Program-made: the position numbers and the translations under genes | The notes under the pieces: model-generated | What the model was told of the DNA's origin: nothing | Database searches by the model: none | The model's input: only the letters and a program-made list of their open reading frames with translations | Source of the DNA: ZC4RG35 sp040878345 | GTDB taxonomy: Bacteria; Actinomycetota; Acidimicrobiia; Spongiisociales; ZC4RG35 | Assembly (NCBI GenBank): GCA_040878345.1 | Contig: JBBDML010000018.1 | Coordinates: 260,365 to 324,364 of the forward strand | Direction of reading: 5' to 3' | Length of the DNA stretch: 64,000 bases | Shown: one piece after another, positions 1 to 7,428 of the stretch | Layout: the number at the start of each line of letters is the position of its first letter | How positions within the stretch are numbered: position 1 is the stretch's first letter

Positions 1-1
1 C

Positions 2-772
2 GATGAGACAAGCCCATACTTCATGGGAGGCTGGCTCGACATGCTCCCTGCCGTCTTCGGCCAATTGGGCGCCATCAGCCATGCCGCGGTCAACGGCGGC
101 GGGGTCCCCTTTTCCGACTTCGGCCCCGAGTTGATCAAGGGACTCGACCGGGGCAACACCCCGTCGCAACGGGTCTTCCTCACCAGCAAATGGCTCGCGG
201 CTGTCCCCGGCCTGGTGGACCGGTTGGAATCGGGGATCCGGGTGGCCGACATCGGATGTGGGTCGGGGACCGCCGTCATCGAGATGGCGACTGCCTTCCC
301 GGAGTCGATCGTCGTCGGGTTCGACATCTCGGACGAGTCGTTGACCCTTGCCCGGGAACGCGCCGTCGGGTTGGCCAACGCCGGTTTCGAGAGGGCCGGG
401 GTGGAACAGATCCCGATCGAGCCGGGCTTCGACCTGATCACCACCTTCGATGTCATCCACGATCTGGTCGACCCCCTCGGCGGTCTCACCCGCATCCGCC
501 AGGCGCTTCGCCCCCAAGGTGTCTATCTGATGATGGAGCCGGCCGCCAGCTCCAACCTCGACGACAACCTCCATCCCAGGGGTGCGTTGCTCTACGGAAT
601 CTCCACCCTCCACTGCATGACCCAGTCCCTTGCCGAGGGTGGCGTCGGTCTGGGTGCGGCTTGGGGAGCGCAACGGGCGGTCGAAACGGCCGACCAGGCA
701 GGGTTCGGCTCCATCCAGCCCCTGGATGAGATCAGCAACCGGTTCTCGGCGTTCTATCTGTTGAGGCCATGA
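2..772 (+). CDS. SAM-dependent methyltransferase, 5' end outside window
   Basis: Class I methyltransferase expected to move a methyl group from S-adenosylmethionine to an unknown substrate in the cytoplasm. Counting from the ATG at 23, the SAM-binding glycine loop VADIGCGSG is at residues 74-82, followed by VGFDIS at the end of strand 2 and by TTFDVIHDL. The reading frame stays open upstream of that ATG to the window edge (DETSPYF precedes it), so the true start is missing. The visible part resembles the catalytic half of winged-helix/methyltransferase proteins such as mycobacterial Rv2258c; any helix-turn-helix half would lie outside. It converges on the amidohydrolase across a palindromic repeat. 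The fold is clear, the substrate is not. Confidence 0.8.
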   Translation, partial: DETSPYFMGGWLDMLPAVFGQLGAISHAAVNGGGVPFSDFGPELIKGLDRGNTPSQRVFLTSKWLAAVPGLVDRLESGIRVADIGCGSGTAVIEMATAFPESIVVGFDISDESLTLARERAVGLANAGFERAGVEQIPIEPGFDLITTFDVIHDLVDPLGGLTRIRQALRPQGVYLMMEPAASSNLDDNLHPRGALLYGISTLHCMTQSLAEGGVGLGAAWGAQRAVETADQAGFGSIQPLDEISNRFSAFYLLRP

Positions 773-795
773 CCGTCATCCGAGCCCTCTTCCCC

Positions 796-844
796 CATGC
801 ATTTGTACCGGGTGTCGCTCGGCGCGCCCCTATACAAATGCATG
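796..844. repeat. palindromic ATGCATTTGTA repeat, copy 1
   Basis: Perfect 12-base inverted arms (CATGCATTTGTA at 796-807, its complement at 833-844) enclose a 25-base GC-rich spacer. It lies between the convergent methyltransferase and amidohydrolase genes, 13 bases from the latter's stop, where it could act as a two-way terminator. Related copies are near 25186, 36796 and 37804. Confidence 0.75.
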
Positions 845-856
845 CAGAAAAACGGT

Positions 857-2320
857 CTACGGCCATCCCTGATGGTGCTCGCGGAACTCCCTCACCTCCT
901 GGACCGTGGTCGGCCCCCAGGTCATGGTGGGAACCGGGTGATCGACCCGGGCCAGCTCTAGCTCCTCCACGGTGAACCCAACCGGGTCGGTGATCGGGTC
1001 GATCCCGTAGAGCCTGGCGGCGTTCCACCCGAGGATCTTGGTCTTGGCCCGCTCGGTCAGCGCCGGGTAGCCATGTCGGTCCTGGAGCACCTGAGGGATC
1101 TGAAAAGACCTGAACGCCTCGATCTGGCCCTGAGGTGACCCATAGAAGATGGAGTCTGTGCCCCACAGGATGTTGTCCTCGCCGAACGCCACCAGCAGCT
1201 TGCCGATGACATGGGCCGCCTCATCCGGTCTGCGGAGGAGGTGCCACCAGGTCGACCCCAGCTCGGCGTAGACGTTCTCGCCGGGCCCGACCCCGGCATC
1301 GAGCAAGGAGGTGATCAGCCGGTTGACCCCGGAGTTGGCGGTGCCTTCGGTATACGGCCCCTCGCGGACGGCAACCTCGAAGCCGGAGTGATATACCACG
1401 AAGGAGACATCGCGATGGGCGGTCGCCGCCGGTCCGATGTCCATCGGTGACCCGTAACGGGTGTTGTTCGACAGTCCCTTGTGGGTGAACAGGATCGGCG
1501 TCCCGATCCTCACCAGGTGATCGAGGAAAATGTCGCCGACCGGGGGGAGGCCCGGGTCGTGATCATCGAGCCACCACCCCATGCCCGATGGGAAGTGGGT
1601 GAAGGTCTTCCAACCGGACACCCGGTTCTCGGCAACCGTCTTCTCCATCTCGTCGAGCACCGACCCGATGGGGGCGGTCTGGGGCAGCGCCAGGGCGTTG
1701 ACCACGATGCGCTGGTCACCCGAGAGCGCCTGCACCAGTTGGCGGGTCTCCTCCATGAGCTCATTGGAGAGGGGGCTGCCCGCGGGGTTGATGGGCAGTC
1801 CGGACAGAGCGACCATCGTGGTGTCTGAGCGGACGAACAGCTCTTCGAGGAAGTGATTGGTGGCGAAGCAGGCCCTTGGATCGTCCTCCTCGTCACAGCT
1901 GGCCTGGGGGAACTGGCTCCCCCAGAACCAGTTCCCGCGGGTTGAGGGGTCGAGGTCGAACTCGAGGAGGTGGCCCTGGACGTCGAAGACCCACATTGGG
2001 GCCCCGATCGCCGCTTTGGCGGCCTCGTTGTCCAGTCGGGTGGTGGGGTCGAAGGGGTAGAAGCTCCCTATCGGGTACCCGCGGGCCGCCGCCACCGCCT
2101 GGTCGACGGCCGCCAGGCAGATCGCCAGTGCGCTGGCGGAGCGGAGGAACCGGCGCCGGCTCATCCCGGTCCTGGCGATCGCCCGGTCGATCTCGTGGTT
2201 GGCCTGGCTGGCCATGGCGAGGCGAATCGGTGTCATCGGCTCGGGGTCGTACTCACCATTGGAGCACTGCCCGAAGCTGATGGGGAGACCCGGGTCCTCA
2301 CCACGCCAGTCGATCGGCAT
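857..2320 (-). CDS. Tat-exported amidohydrolase-family (PF04909-like) protein
   Basis: TIM-barrel metal-dependent hydrolase of the amidohydrolase-2 type; substrate unknown. A twin-arginine signal, SRRRFLRS followed by a hydrophobic stretch, sits around residues 54-75 behind an unusually long N-region. That N-region (DWRGEDPGLPISFG, CSNGEYDP) looks like coding sequence, so I keep the ATG at 2320. Likely metal or active-site positions are FDVQGHL (where HxH or DxH is usual), FTHKG, VVYHSGFE and LWGTDS. The protein would act outside the membrane. It lies 36 bases downstream of the M15-like gene on the same strand and may share its transcript. The altered first metal motif leaves open whether it binds one or two metals. 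Confidence 0.75.
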   Translation of the reverse strand: MPIDWRGEDPGLPISFGQCSNGEYDPEPMTPIRLAMASQANHEIDRAIARTGMSRRRFLRSASALAICLAAVDQAVAAARGYPIGSFYPFDPTTRLDNEAAKAAIGAPMWVFDVQGHLLEFDLDPSTRGNWFWGSQFPQASCDEEDDPRACFATNHFLEELFVRSDTTMVALSGLPINPAGSPLSNELMEETRQLVQALSGDQRIVVNALALPQTAPIGSVLDEMEKTVAENRVSGWKTFTHFPSGMGWWLDDHDPGLPPVGDIFLDHLVRIGTPILFTHKGLSNNTRYGSPMDIGPAATAHRDVSFVVYHSGFEVAVREGPYTEGTANSGVNRLITSLLDAGVGPGENVYAELGSTWWHLLRRPDEAAHVIGKLLVAFGEDNILWGTDSIFYGSPQGQIEAFRSFQIPQVLQDRHGYPALTERAKTKILGWNAARLYGIDPITDPVGFTVEELELARVDHPVPTMTWGPTTVQEVREFREHHQGWP

Positions 2321-2356
2321 ACCCCGATTCTCGTCGACGACGCCGAATAGTGCGCT

Positions 2357-3175
2357 CTATGGGACCAGCTCGGTCAGCCAGCGGGGCACCGACGCCGGGC
2401 CCGGTCCTCCGGGGCAGCGCTCGATGTCGCTGAGCATCGCCCCGGCAGGGCCGGCGACTGCCATCGGCAGGTCCTGGGGGAGACCACACCTGACCAGGCC
2501 GGTTCCCACCCAGACGAACTCCCAGGGCTCAGGGTTTGGTCCCTGGGAGGTCACGTCGTCGGGATAGGACGGGATCAGCCCGTGACTCTTGGGTAGGGCG
2601 AAGTTGGCCTCCGCCAGCCAGCCGTAGGCCGGTGTCGAGCGGAAGGCGCCAAATGACCCATCGGGATATCTGAAATCGAGGGCATAACCCCCATGATGCT
2701 TGGAGGTCCCCGGGATCGAGTACCAGGTGAGCGCCTCATCGATGGCCGCCGAAGAGGTGCCTACCAGCTTGGAGAGGAATTGGACGCGCTGGGACTCGGG
2801 CGATCGGTAGGCCGAGGACACGGTGAAGGCGAGCCCGGCAGCCCGGGCTTGCTCCCTCAGGACCAGCCAGGCCGCGGCGGCCTGAGGTTGCATCGGCACC
2901 CCGGCGACACTGGCCATATCCCCGGACGCGATGGGGCGGAACACGTATCCCCGCGCCAGGGCCTGTTCCCAGATCCGTTCGTCGACACTCTGGTCACCGG
3001 TGATCGGGTAGCGGCCATTGGGCGCTTCGAGATTGGGGAGGGTGTTCAACATCGCATACTCGTACAGGGCCTGGAATTCGTGCCCGGAGTACTCCGGGTA
3101 GGTCTCTCCGGCAGCCATCGCGGGGAGGGCGGTGGCGATCATGAGCAGGGTCGAGACGAGGCGGGCGGTCTTCAT
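2357..3175 (-). CDS. M15/VanY-like D,D-carboxypeptidase-family protein, zinc ligand replaced
   Basis: Exported peptidase-like protein expected to act on peptidoglycan stem peptides. A signal peptide covers about residues 1-22 (STLLMIATALPAMAAG). The M15 core is present: SSAYRS, then SKHHGGYALDF matching the SxHxxGxAxD zinc motif. In the third motif, where VanY-type enzymes have ExWH, this protein reads EPWEFVWVG, so the expected His zinc ligand is Glu (codon GAG). It may therefore be inactive, bind metal differently or only bind cell wall. The gene follows lemA and the DUF2207 gene on the same strand with a 30-base gap. Confidence 0.75.
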   Translation of the reverse strand: MKTARLVSTLLMIATALPAMAAGETYPEYSGHEFQALYEYAMLNTLPNLEAPNGRYPITGDQSVDERIWEQALARGYVFRPIASGDMASVAGVPMQPQAAAAWLVLREQARAAGLAFTVSSAYRSPESQRVQFLSKLVGTSSAAIDEALTWYSIPGTSKHHGGYALDFRYPDGSFGAFRSTPAYGWLAEANFALPKSHGLIPSYPDDVTSQGPNPEPWEFVWVGTGLVRCGLPQDLPMAVAGPAGAMLSDIERCPGGPGPASVPRWLTELVP

Positions 3176-3205
3176 CTGCCGCCCGAATCTAGAGGCGGAG
3201 CGGCG

Positions 3206-5143
3206 CTACCAGGCTCCCCCCCCCCCCCCCCCCCCCCCCACCCCCCCCACCCCCCGGAACCCCCCCCCCCCCCCNNNNNNNNNNCAGCCTCCACCACCAC
3301 CACCGCCGCCACCACCGCCACCACCACCGGAGAACCCGCCACCGCCACCGCCCGACGATGACGGGGGGGTGAAGGCCCCGGACAGGGCCGAGGAGAGACC
3401 GGCGAAGGCGTTCTCGGTGTGGCCGCCGGAGTAGCCATAGTTGCCGAACCAGTAGATCGACGACTGCTGCTCCAGCTCCGGCGGGGCTTGGAGGCGGGCC
3501 GTCTCGAGGACCTCCTCGGCGACACCGAAGGCTATGGCATAGATCAGGAAGCGGTCCCAGAGGTCCAATGAGATCGCCGGAGCCTCCTCGAGACGAGAGA
3601 AGTCGGTGAGATAGCGACGGAATGCGGCCCACCTCGCCGCTTCCAGCGCCCCTTGTGCGGTCCGCTTCACCCGGACCCTTCGGAAGAAGAGGAAGACGAC
3701 GAGGGCCACCGCGCCGAGGACCATCCCCACCAGCAGCAGCATCGCGAGCGTCTCGCCCCCTGGTCGGCGTCGGAAGAGGTTGGGGAGGATGAAGAACCCG
3801 GCTACCACCAGGCCTATCACTCCCAGACCGAGCAGGGCGGCCATCTTTCCCCCGCTGTCGTCGATCATGCCGCTCTTGATCAGCGCGGCCCCCACCCGGC
3901 TCCTGAAGGTCTGGTAGGTCTCGGCGTTGGCGGCGGCATCGTCGCGTATCACCTGACGGAACTCGTGCAGGGGCCGGGGGCCTCCCTCGAGGACCCTTCG
4001 GACCACGGTGAGCACCGACTGCTCGAAATCACGAAAGCCGTTCTGCTTGGCCCCAAGACTCAGTACCAGGTCGCTGATGGTCTCACGGCGGAGCCCTCCC
4101 CAGGTGGCCTTCTCTACCTGTGAGGGTGTGGCCTCGACGGCGCCCTGTCGGATCAGGTCGAACAGGGTGGCGGTGAACTCCTTCTCGTCGACCATTCCCT
4201 GTGAGACGAGGCCACCGACCTCGGCCGGAGGGAGCTCGCTAGGGGGCTCCTGCTCATACTGGCGGTCGTAATCGACATTTGGCTCCTTCCCGTACCGGAA
4301 GAAGACAAACCCGCCGATACCGAGGGCGATGGCAATAGCCAGGGACCCACCCCCGATCAGACCGGTGCGGAAGGCCCGCGCCGCGTCCGCTTCCTCATCG
4401 GCAAATGCGACCTCCTCGGCGAGAATTCGGTCCAACCCGTCACCGGCTCGCACCTGGGCGCCGGACGTCGACGCGAGCAGGGCGATGGGGAAGGTGACCC
4501 GCATCTCCACCCACTGCTCACTGGGGATCCCCGAGGCCTGGAGTGACGGGCTCACACCGTCGTCCCCCAGCGACGTGGTGCCATCGACCCCGAATGGATG
4601 ACCCCAGACCCTCACCTCGCCGGCGGCGGCGACGCCGGGGAGCTCGAGCCTCGACACCAGCCGGTCCAGCCCCACCGCCCATTGGTCACCCCAGACCTGG
4701 AGATTGACGTCGACCACGTCGTCGTAGGCCACCGCCACCCCGTTCATGGTGTATCTGAGGATGAAGTACCGGATCTCGTCCTGACTGGCGTGGTGCCAGA
4801 CGATCCTGACGTATCCAGGTATCGACTCGACCCCGAAGCTCCCGGGGGGAGAGGTGCACCCGAGGGTGGTGCAGGCACCGCTCTGATAGTCGCCGTCCTC
4901 GTCCCCGACCGAGATCACCGAGAGGCTCTCGCCAGGGCGGAGACGGACATCGCGGTAGGCCCCGGAGAACTGCCCGGAGAACTGAAAGCCGAGGACCTCG
5001 GTGATGGCCAGCGATCCGTCGGGGTTGACCGTCACCGTGACGTCGGCGCTGTCCATCCAGTAGGACTTGGCGACAGCGGGGAGGGCGGGAAGGGCCAGGA
5101 CTATGAGGAGAGCCGCCCCGGCCAGCAGCGCCCTCAGCCGCAT
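3206..5143 (-). CDS. DUF2207 membrane protein with Gly-rich tail (interrupted by N gap)
   Basis: Predicted exported membrane protein of the DUF2207 family; molecular role unknown. From the ATG at 5143 it has a signal peptide (residues 1-25), an extracellular beta-rich DUF2207 domain, a membrane segment (IGGGSLAIAIALGIGGFVFF), a cytoplasmic winged-helix-like region, two further membrane segments (LGLGVIGLVVAGFFIL and LLVGMVLGAVALVVFLFF), then a long Gly tail. The tail is broken by ten N, but the end GGGGAW is typical of the family, so the stop at 3206 is probably genuine. I prefer 5143 over an upstream start because it places the signal peptide at the N-terminus and leaves only one base after the lemA stop. 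LemA/DUF2207 pairing is common in bacteria. Confidence 0.85.
   Translation of the reverse strand: MRLRALLAGAALLIVLALPALPAVAKSYWMDSADVTVTVNPDGSLAITEVLGFQFSGQFSGAYRDVRLRPGESLSVISVGDEDGDYQSGACTTLGCTSPPGSFGVESIPGYVRIVWHHASQDEIRYFILRYTMNGVAVAYDDVVDVNLQVWGDQWAVGLDRLVSRLELPGVAAAGEVRVWGHPFGVDGTTSLGDDGVSPSLQASGIPSEQWVEMRVTFPIALLASTSGAQVRAGDGLDRILAEEVAFADEEADAARAFRTGLIGGGSLAIAIALGIGGFVFFRYGKEPNVDYDRQYEQEPPSELPPAEVGGLVSQGMVDEKEFTATLFDLIRQGAVEATPSQVEKATWGGLRRETISDLVLSLGAKQNGFRDFEQSVLTVVRRVLEGGPRPLHEFRQVIRDDAAANAETYQTFRSRVGAALIKSGMIDDSGGKMAALLGLGVIGLVVAGFFILPNLFRRRPGGETLAMLLLVGMVLGAVALVVFLFFRRVRVKRTAQGALEAARWAAFRRYLTDFSRLEEAPAISLDLWDRFLIYAIAFGVAEEVLETARLQAPPELEQQSSIYWFGNYGYSGGHTENAFAGLSSALSGAFTPPSSSGGGGGGFSGGGGGGGGGGGGGGXXXXGGGGGFRGVGGVGGGGGGGGAW
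3214..3274. repeat. poly-C low-complexity tract beside an assembly gap
   Basis: Almost pure C on the + strand (poly-G, hence poly-Gly, on the coding strand). It leads into the N run and encodes part of the glycine tail of the DUF2207 protein. Its length is unreliable because homopolymers of this kind collapse or stall in sequencing. Confidence 0.8.
3275..3284. other. assembly gap (10 N)
   Basis: Ten undetermined bases inside the glycine-rich 3' end of the DUF2207 gene. A fixed run of ten N usually marks a scaffold join of unknown true size, so the reading frame across it cannot be trusted. Confidence 0.98.
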
Positions 5144-5144
5144 C

Positions 5145-5693
5145 TCAGAACTCGACTGCGGGAGCTTCCAGTGCCCCCTCGCCGGCCTCGAAGAACTCAC
5201 GCACCCTGAACCCGGCGATACCGGCAACGATGTTGGTGGGGATCTGCTGAACCTGGTTGTTGTAGGTGAGGACCGAGTCGTTGTAGATCTGGCGGCTCAC
5301 CGCGATCCGGTTCTCGGTCTCGGCGAGGTCCTCCTGGAGGCGGGCGAAGTTCTCCGATGCCTTGAGGTCGGGATAGTCCTCGGCGACGGCGAACAGCTGA
5401 CGCAGCGCCTGGGTGAGGAAGTTCTCGGCCTGGGCCTGCTCTGCGGGGCCCTGAGCCGCGGCGGCGCCGGCACGGGCCGCCGTGACGTTCTCGAAGGTCT
5501 TCTGCTCGTGTCTGGCATAGCCCTTGACCGTCTCCAGCAGGTTGGGGATCAGGTCATAACGACGTTTGAGCTGCACCTCCACCTGGGCCCAGGAATTGTC
5601 CACCCGATTCCGGCTCCCGACGAGCCTGTTGTAGATGACGACGAAGAGCAGGACGAGCAGCCCGAGGGCCACCAGGGCAATGATCCAAGGCAT
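5145..5693 (-). CDS. lemA: LemA family protein
   Basis: LemA-type membrane-anchored helical protein. Residues 3-22 form one N-terminal membrane segment, followed by the family hallmarks YNRLVGSRNRVDNSWAQVEV and RYDLIPNLLETVKGYA and by long alpha helices. At 182 residues it has normal family length. The molecular function of LemA proteins is not established. Its stop is one base from the start of the DUF2207 gene, so the two are almost certainly co-transcribed and probably work together at the envelope. Confidence 0.92.
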   Translation of the reverse strand: MPWIIALVALGLLVLLFVVIYNRLVGSRNRVDNSWAQVEVQLKRRYDLIPNLLETVKGYARHEQKTFENVTAARAGAAAAQGPAEQAQAENFLTQALRQLFAVAEDYPDLKASENFARLQEDLAETENRIAVSRQIYNDSVLTYNNQVQQIPTNIVAGIAGFRVREFFEAGEGALEAPAVEF

Positions 5694-5702
5694 GGCGGGA
5701 GT

Positions 5703-5873
5703 CTAAGTGGGATCGGGCCGCGGGGCCCGGTCAGGCTCGGCTGGCCATCACCACGCCAACCCTGGTTCCCCGACATCGCTAAGCGAAGTCCAGCGCCCCA
5801 GGTTCAACCGGCTGGTCACCCCTCCGACGAGCTAAGTGGCACCCTGCCGCGGGGCCCGGTCAGGCTTGGGTGG
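5703..5873. repeat. pair of 42-base direct repeats
   Basis: Positions 5703-5744 and 5832-5873 match at about 36 of 42 bases, starting CTAAGTGG and sharing GCCGCGGGGCCCGGTCAGG. The second copy contains the stop codon and last codons of the adjacent mycothiol-dependent enzyme gene; the first lies between that stop and lemA. It looks like a duplicated gene tail. Confidence 0.7.
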
Positions 5874-6521
5874 TGGCGCCAATCGGTTGACGGCGTCCGC
5901 CCAAACCGTGGGCAGGCTCACCGCGGAGGGGCGTGCCATCAGTCGGAGAAAGACCTCGGAGGCGGTCCCTTCGACCTCTGAGCCCGCAGTGCCGGGCCCG
6001 ATGACCCAGCTCCGGCCGATGTCGGTGGCGTTCACCTTCAAAGTGGGCACCTCACCGAGGAAGGGGAGCCACAACTCGGCGAATTCATCCAGACCGGAGA
6101 CGGCGACATGGTCGGTCAAAGGGCTTTCGAGGCCCAAGGCCTGCTCGGCATCACGGCGGTGGACCCCGGTCTCGATGACCATCCTCCTCTCCCAGAACCC
6201 GATGGTCGGGGATGCGCCGAACCCCCAGACCGACACGCCAGGGTCGCTCGAGCGCAATATCTCGAGCAGTTCGGTGAGGGTATGCCGATACCAATCGTCG
6301 ACGGTCATCTCGGGAGGGCAGCGGGGGGCATGGACCCTCTCCTGCGCCAGCAGGCGGCAGACCAAAACCGTGCGGCCATGGACCCCGGCAGTGTGATAGA
6401 CCAGGTCGTCGAGGGTCCATCCCGGGTACTGCGGGACCATCGCCCCGGGATCCCGACCAAATGCGGTCAGCAGGAGATCACCCTCGTGACGAATGGTCTG
6501 CAGATTCTCAGCCGAGAGCAC
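5832..6521 (-). CDS. mycothiol-dependent maleylpyruvate isomerase-family (MDMPI/DinB-like) protein
   Basis: DinB-fold, probably metal-binding enzyme of the mycothiol-dependent maleylpyruvate isomerase family, a large actinobacterial group whose members use mycothiol as thiol cofactor. The metal-binding pattern is visible: the His of LDDLVYHTAGVHG, then ETGVHRRDAE with Glu, His and Asp. A C-terminal region matches the family's second domain. I start at the GTG at 6521 because GGGGAGG lies nine bases upstream; this overlaps the end of sucD by 14 bases. A TTG at 6539 is an alternative. The specific substrate cannot be told. Its presence supports mycothiol chemistry and an actinobacterial host. 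Confidence 0.75.
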   Translation of the reverse strand: MLSAENLQTIRHEGDLLLTAFGRDPGAMVPQYPGWTLDDLVYHTAGVHGRTVLVCRLLAQERVHAPRCPPEMTVDDWYRHTLTELLEILRSSDPGVSVWGFGASPTIGFWERRMVIETGVHRRDAEQALGLESPLTDHVAVSGLDEFAELWLPFLGEVPTLKVNATDIGRSWVIGPGTAGSEVEGTASEVFLRLMARPSAVSLPTVWADAVNRLAPPPKPDRAPRQGAT

Positions 6522-7428
6522 GAGCCATCGCCTCCCCAATGTCGGAGGGGGTCTCAGCCAACACCACCCCGGCCGCGGTCATCGCCTCGATCTTGGCCTT
6601 GGCGGTCCCTTTGCCACCCGAGACGATGGCCCCGGCGTGTCCCATCCGCTTGCCGGCAGGTGCGGTGGCGCCGGCGATGAACCCGGCCACCGGCTTGGTC
6701 ATCGACTTCACGAACTCGGCTCCCTCCTCCTCTGCAGCGCCCCCGATCTCACCGATCATGACGACGCCCTCGGTCCCAGGATCGTCCTCGAACATGGAGA
6801 GGACGTCGACGAAGCTGGTCCCGTTGACCGGATCGCCGCCGATGCCCACTGCGGTGGTCTGACCCAGACCGAGCAGGGTGAGCTGATGGACCGCTTCATA
6901 AGTGAGAGTCCCCGAACGCGAGACCACACCGATCCGGCCCCGCTCATGGATGTACCCGGGCATGATCCCGATCTTGCACTCGCCGGGTGTGATCACCCCT
7001 GGGCAGTTGGGGCCGATGAGGCGCGACCCGCTCCCTTCGATATACCGCTTGGCTCGGATCATGTCGACCACCGGGATCCCCTCGGTGATGGCCACTACCA
7101 GGGCGATTCCCACCGAGACCGCCTCCATGATGGCGTCGGCGGCGGAGGGCGGCGGGACGAACACGACCGAGGCGGTGGCCCCGGTCTCCTCGACCGCCTG
7201 GCGCATGGTGGCGAAGATGGGGAGCTCGACCCGATAGGTGTCCTCGCGACCGGGGACGCCCGAGTGGTCGGTCTCCCCCTCGAAGATGGCGGTCTCACCA
7301 TGCCGGGAGGGGTGAACCGCCCCGACCATCCTGGTCCCGTAGGCGATGGCCTTGTCGGTGTGGAATTGCCCGGTCTTGCCAAGACCCTGGACCAGGACCG
7401 TGGTCTCATCGTCGACCAGGATGCTCAT
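6508..7428 (-). CDS. sucD: succinate-CoA ligase, alpha subunit
   Basis: Alpha subunit of succinyl-CoA synthetase, interconverting succinyl-CoA and succinate with NTP formation in the citric acid cycle. The CoA-binding Rossmann start (TTVLVQGLGKTGQFH) and the phosphorylated His in KRMGHAGAI (near residue 260) are present, as are LIGPNCPGVI and VSRSGTLTYE. The ATG at 7428 overlaps the sucC stop as ATGA, so translation is coupled. Compared with typical SucD, the loop after residue 40 (SRHGETAIFEG to REDTYRVELPIF) is about 14 residues longer. Confidence 0.95.
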   Translation of the reverse strand: MSILVDDETTVLVQGLGKTGQFHTDKAIAYGTRMVGAVHPSRHGETAIFEGETDHSGVPGREDTYRVELPIFATMRQAVEETGATASVVFVPPPSAADAIMEAVSVGIALVVAITEGIPVVDMIRAKRYIEGSGSRLIGPNCPGVITPGECKIGIMPGYIHERGRIGVVSRSGTLTYEAVHQLTLLGLGQTTAVGIGGDPVNGTSFVDVLSMFEDDPGTEGVVMIGEIGGAAEEEGAEFVKSMTKPVAGFIAGATAPAGKRMGHAGAIVSGGKGTAKAKIEAMTAAGVVLAETPSDIGEAMARALG

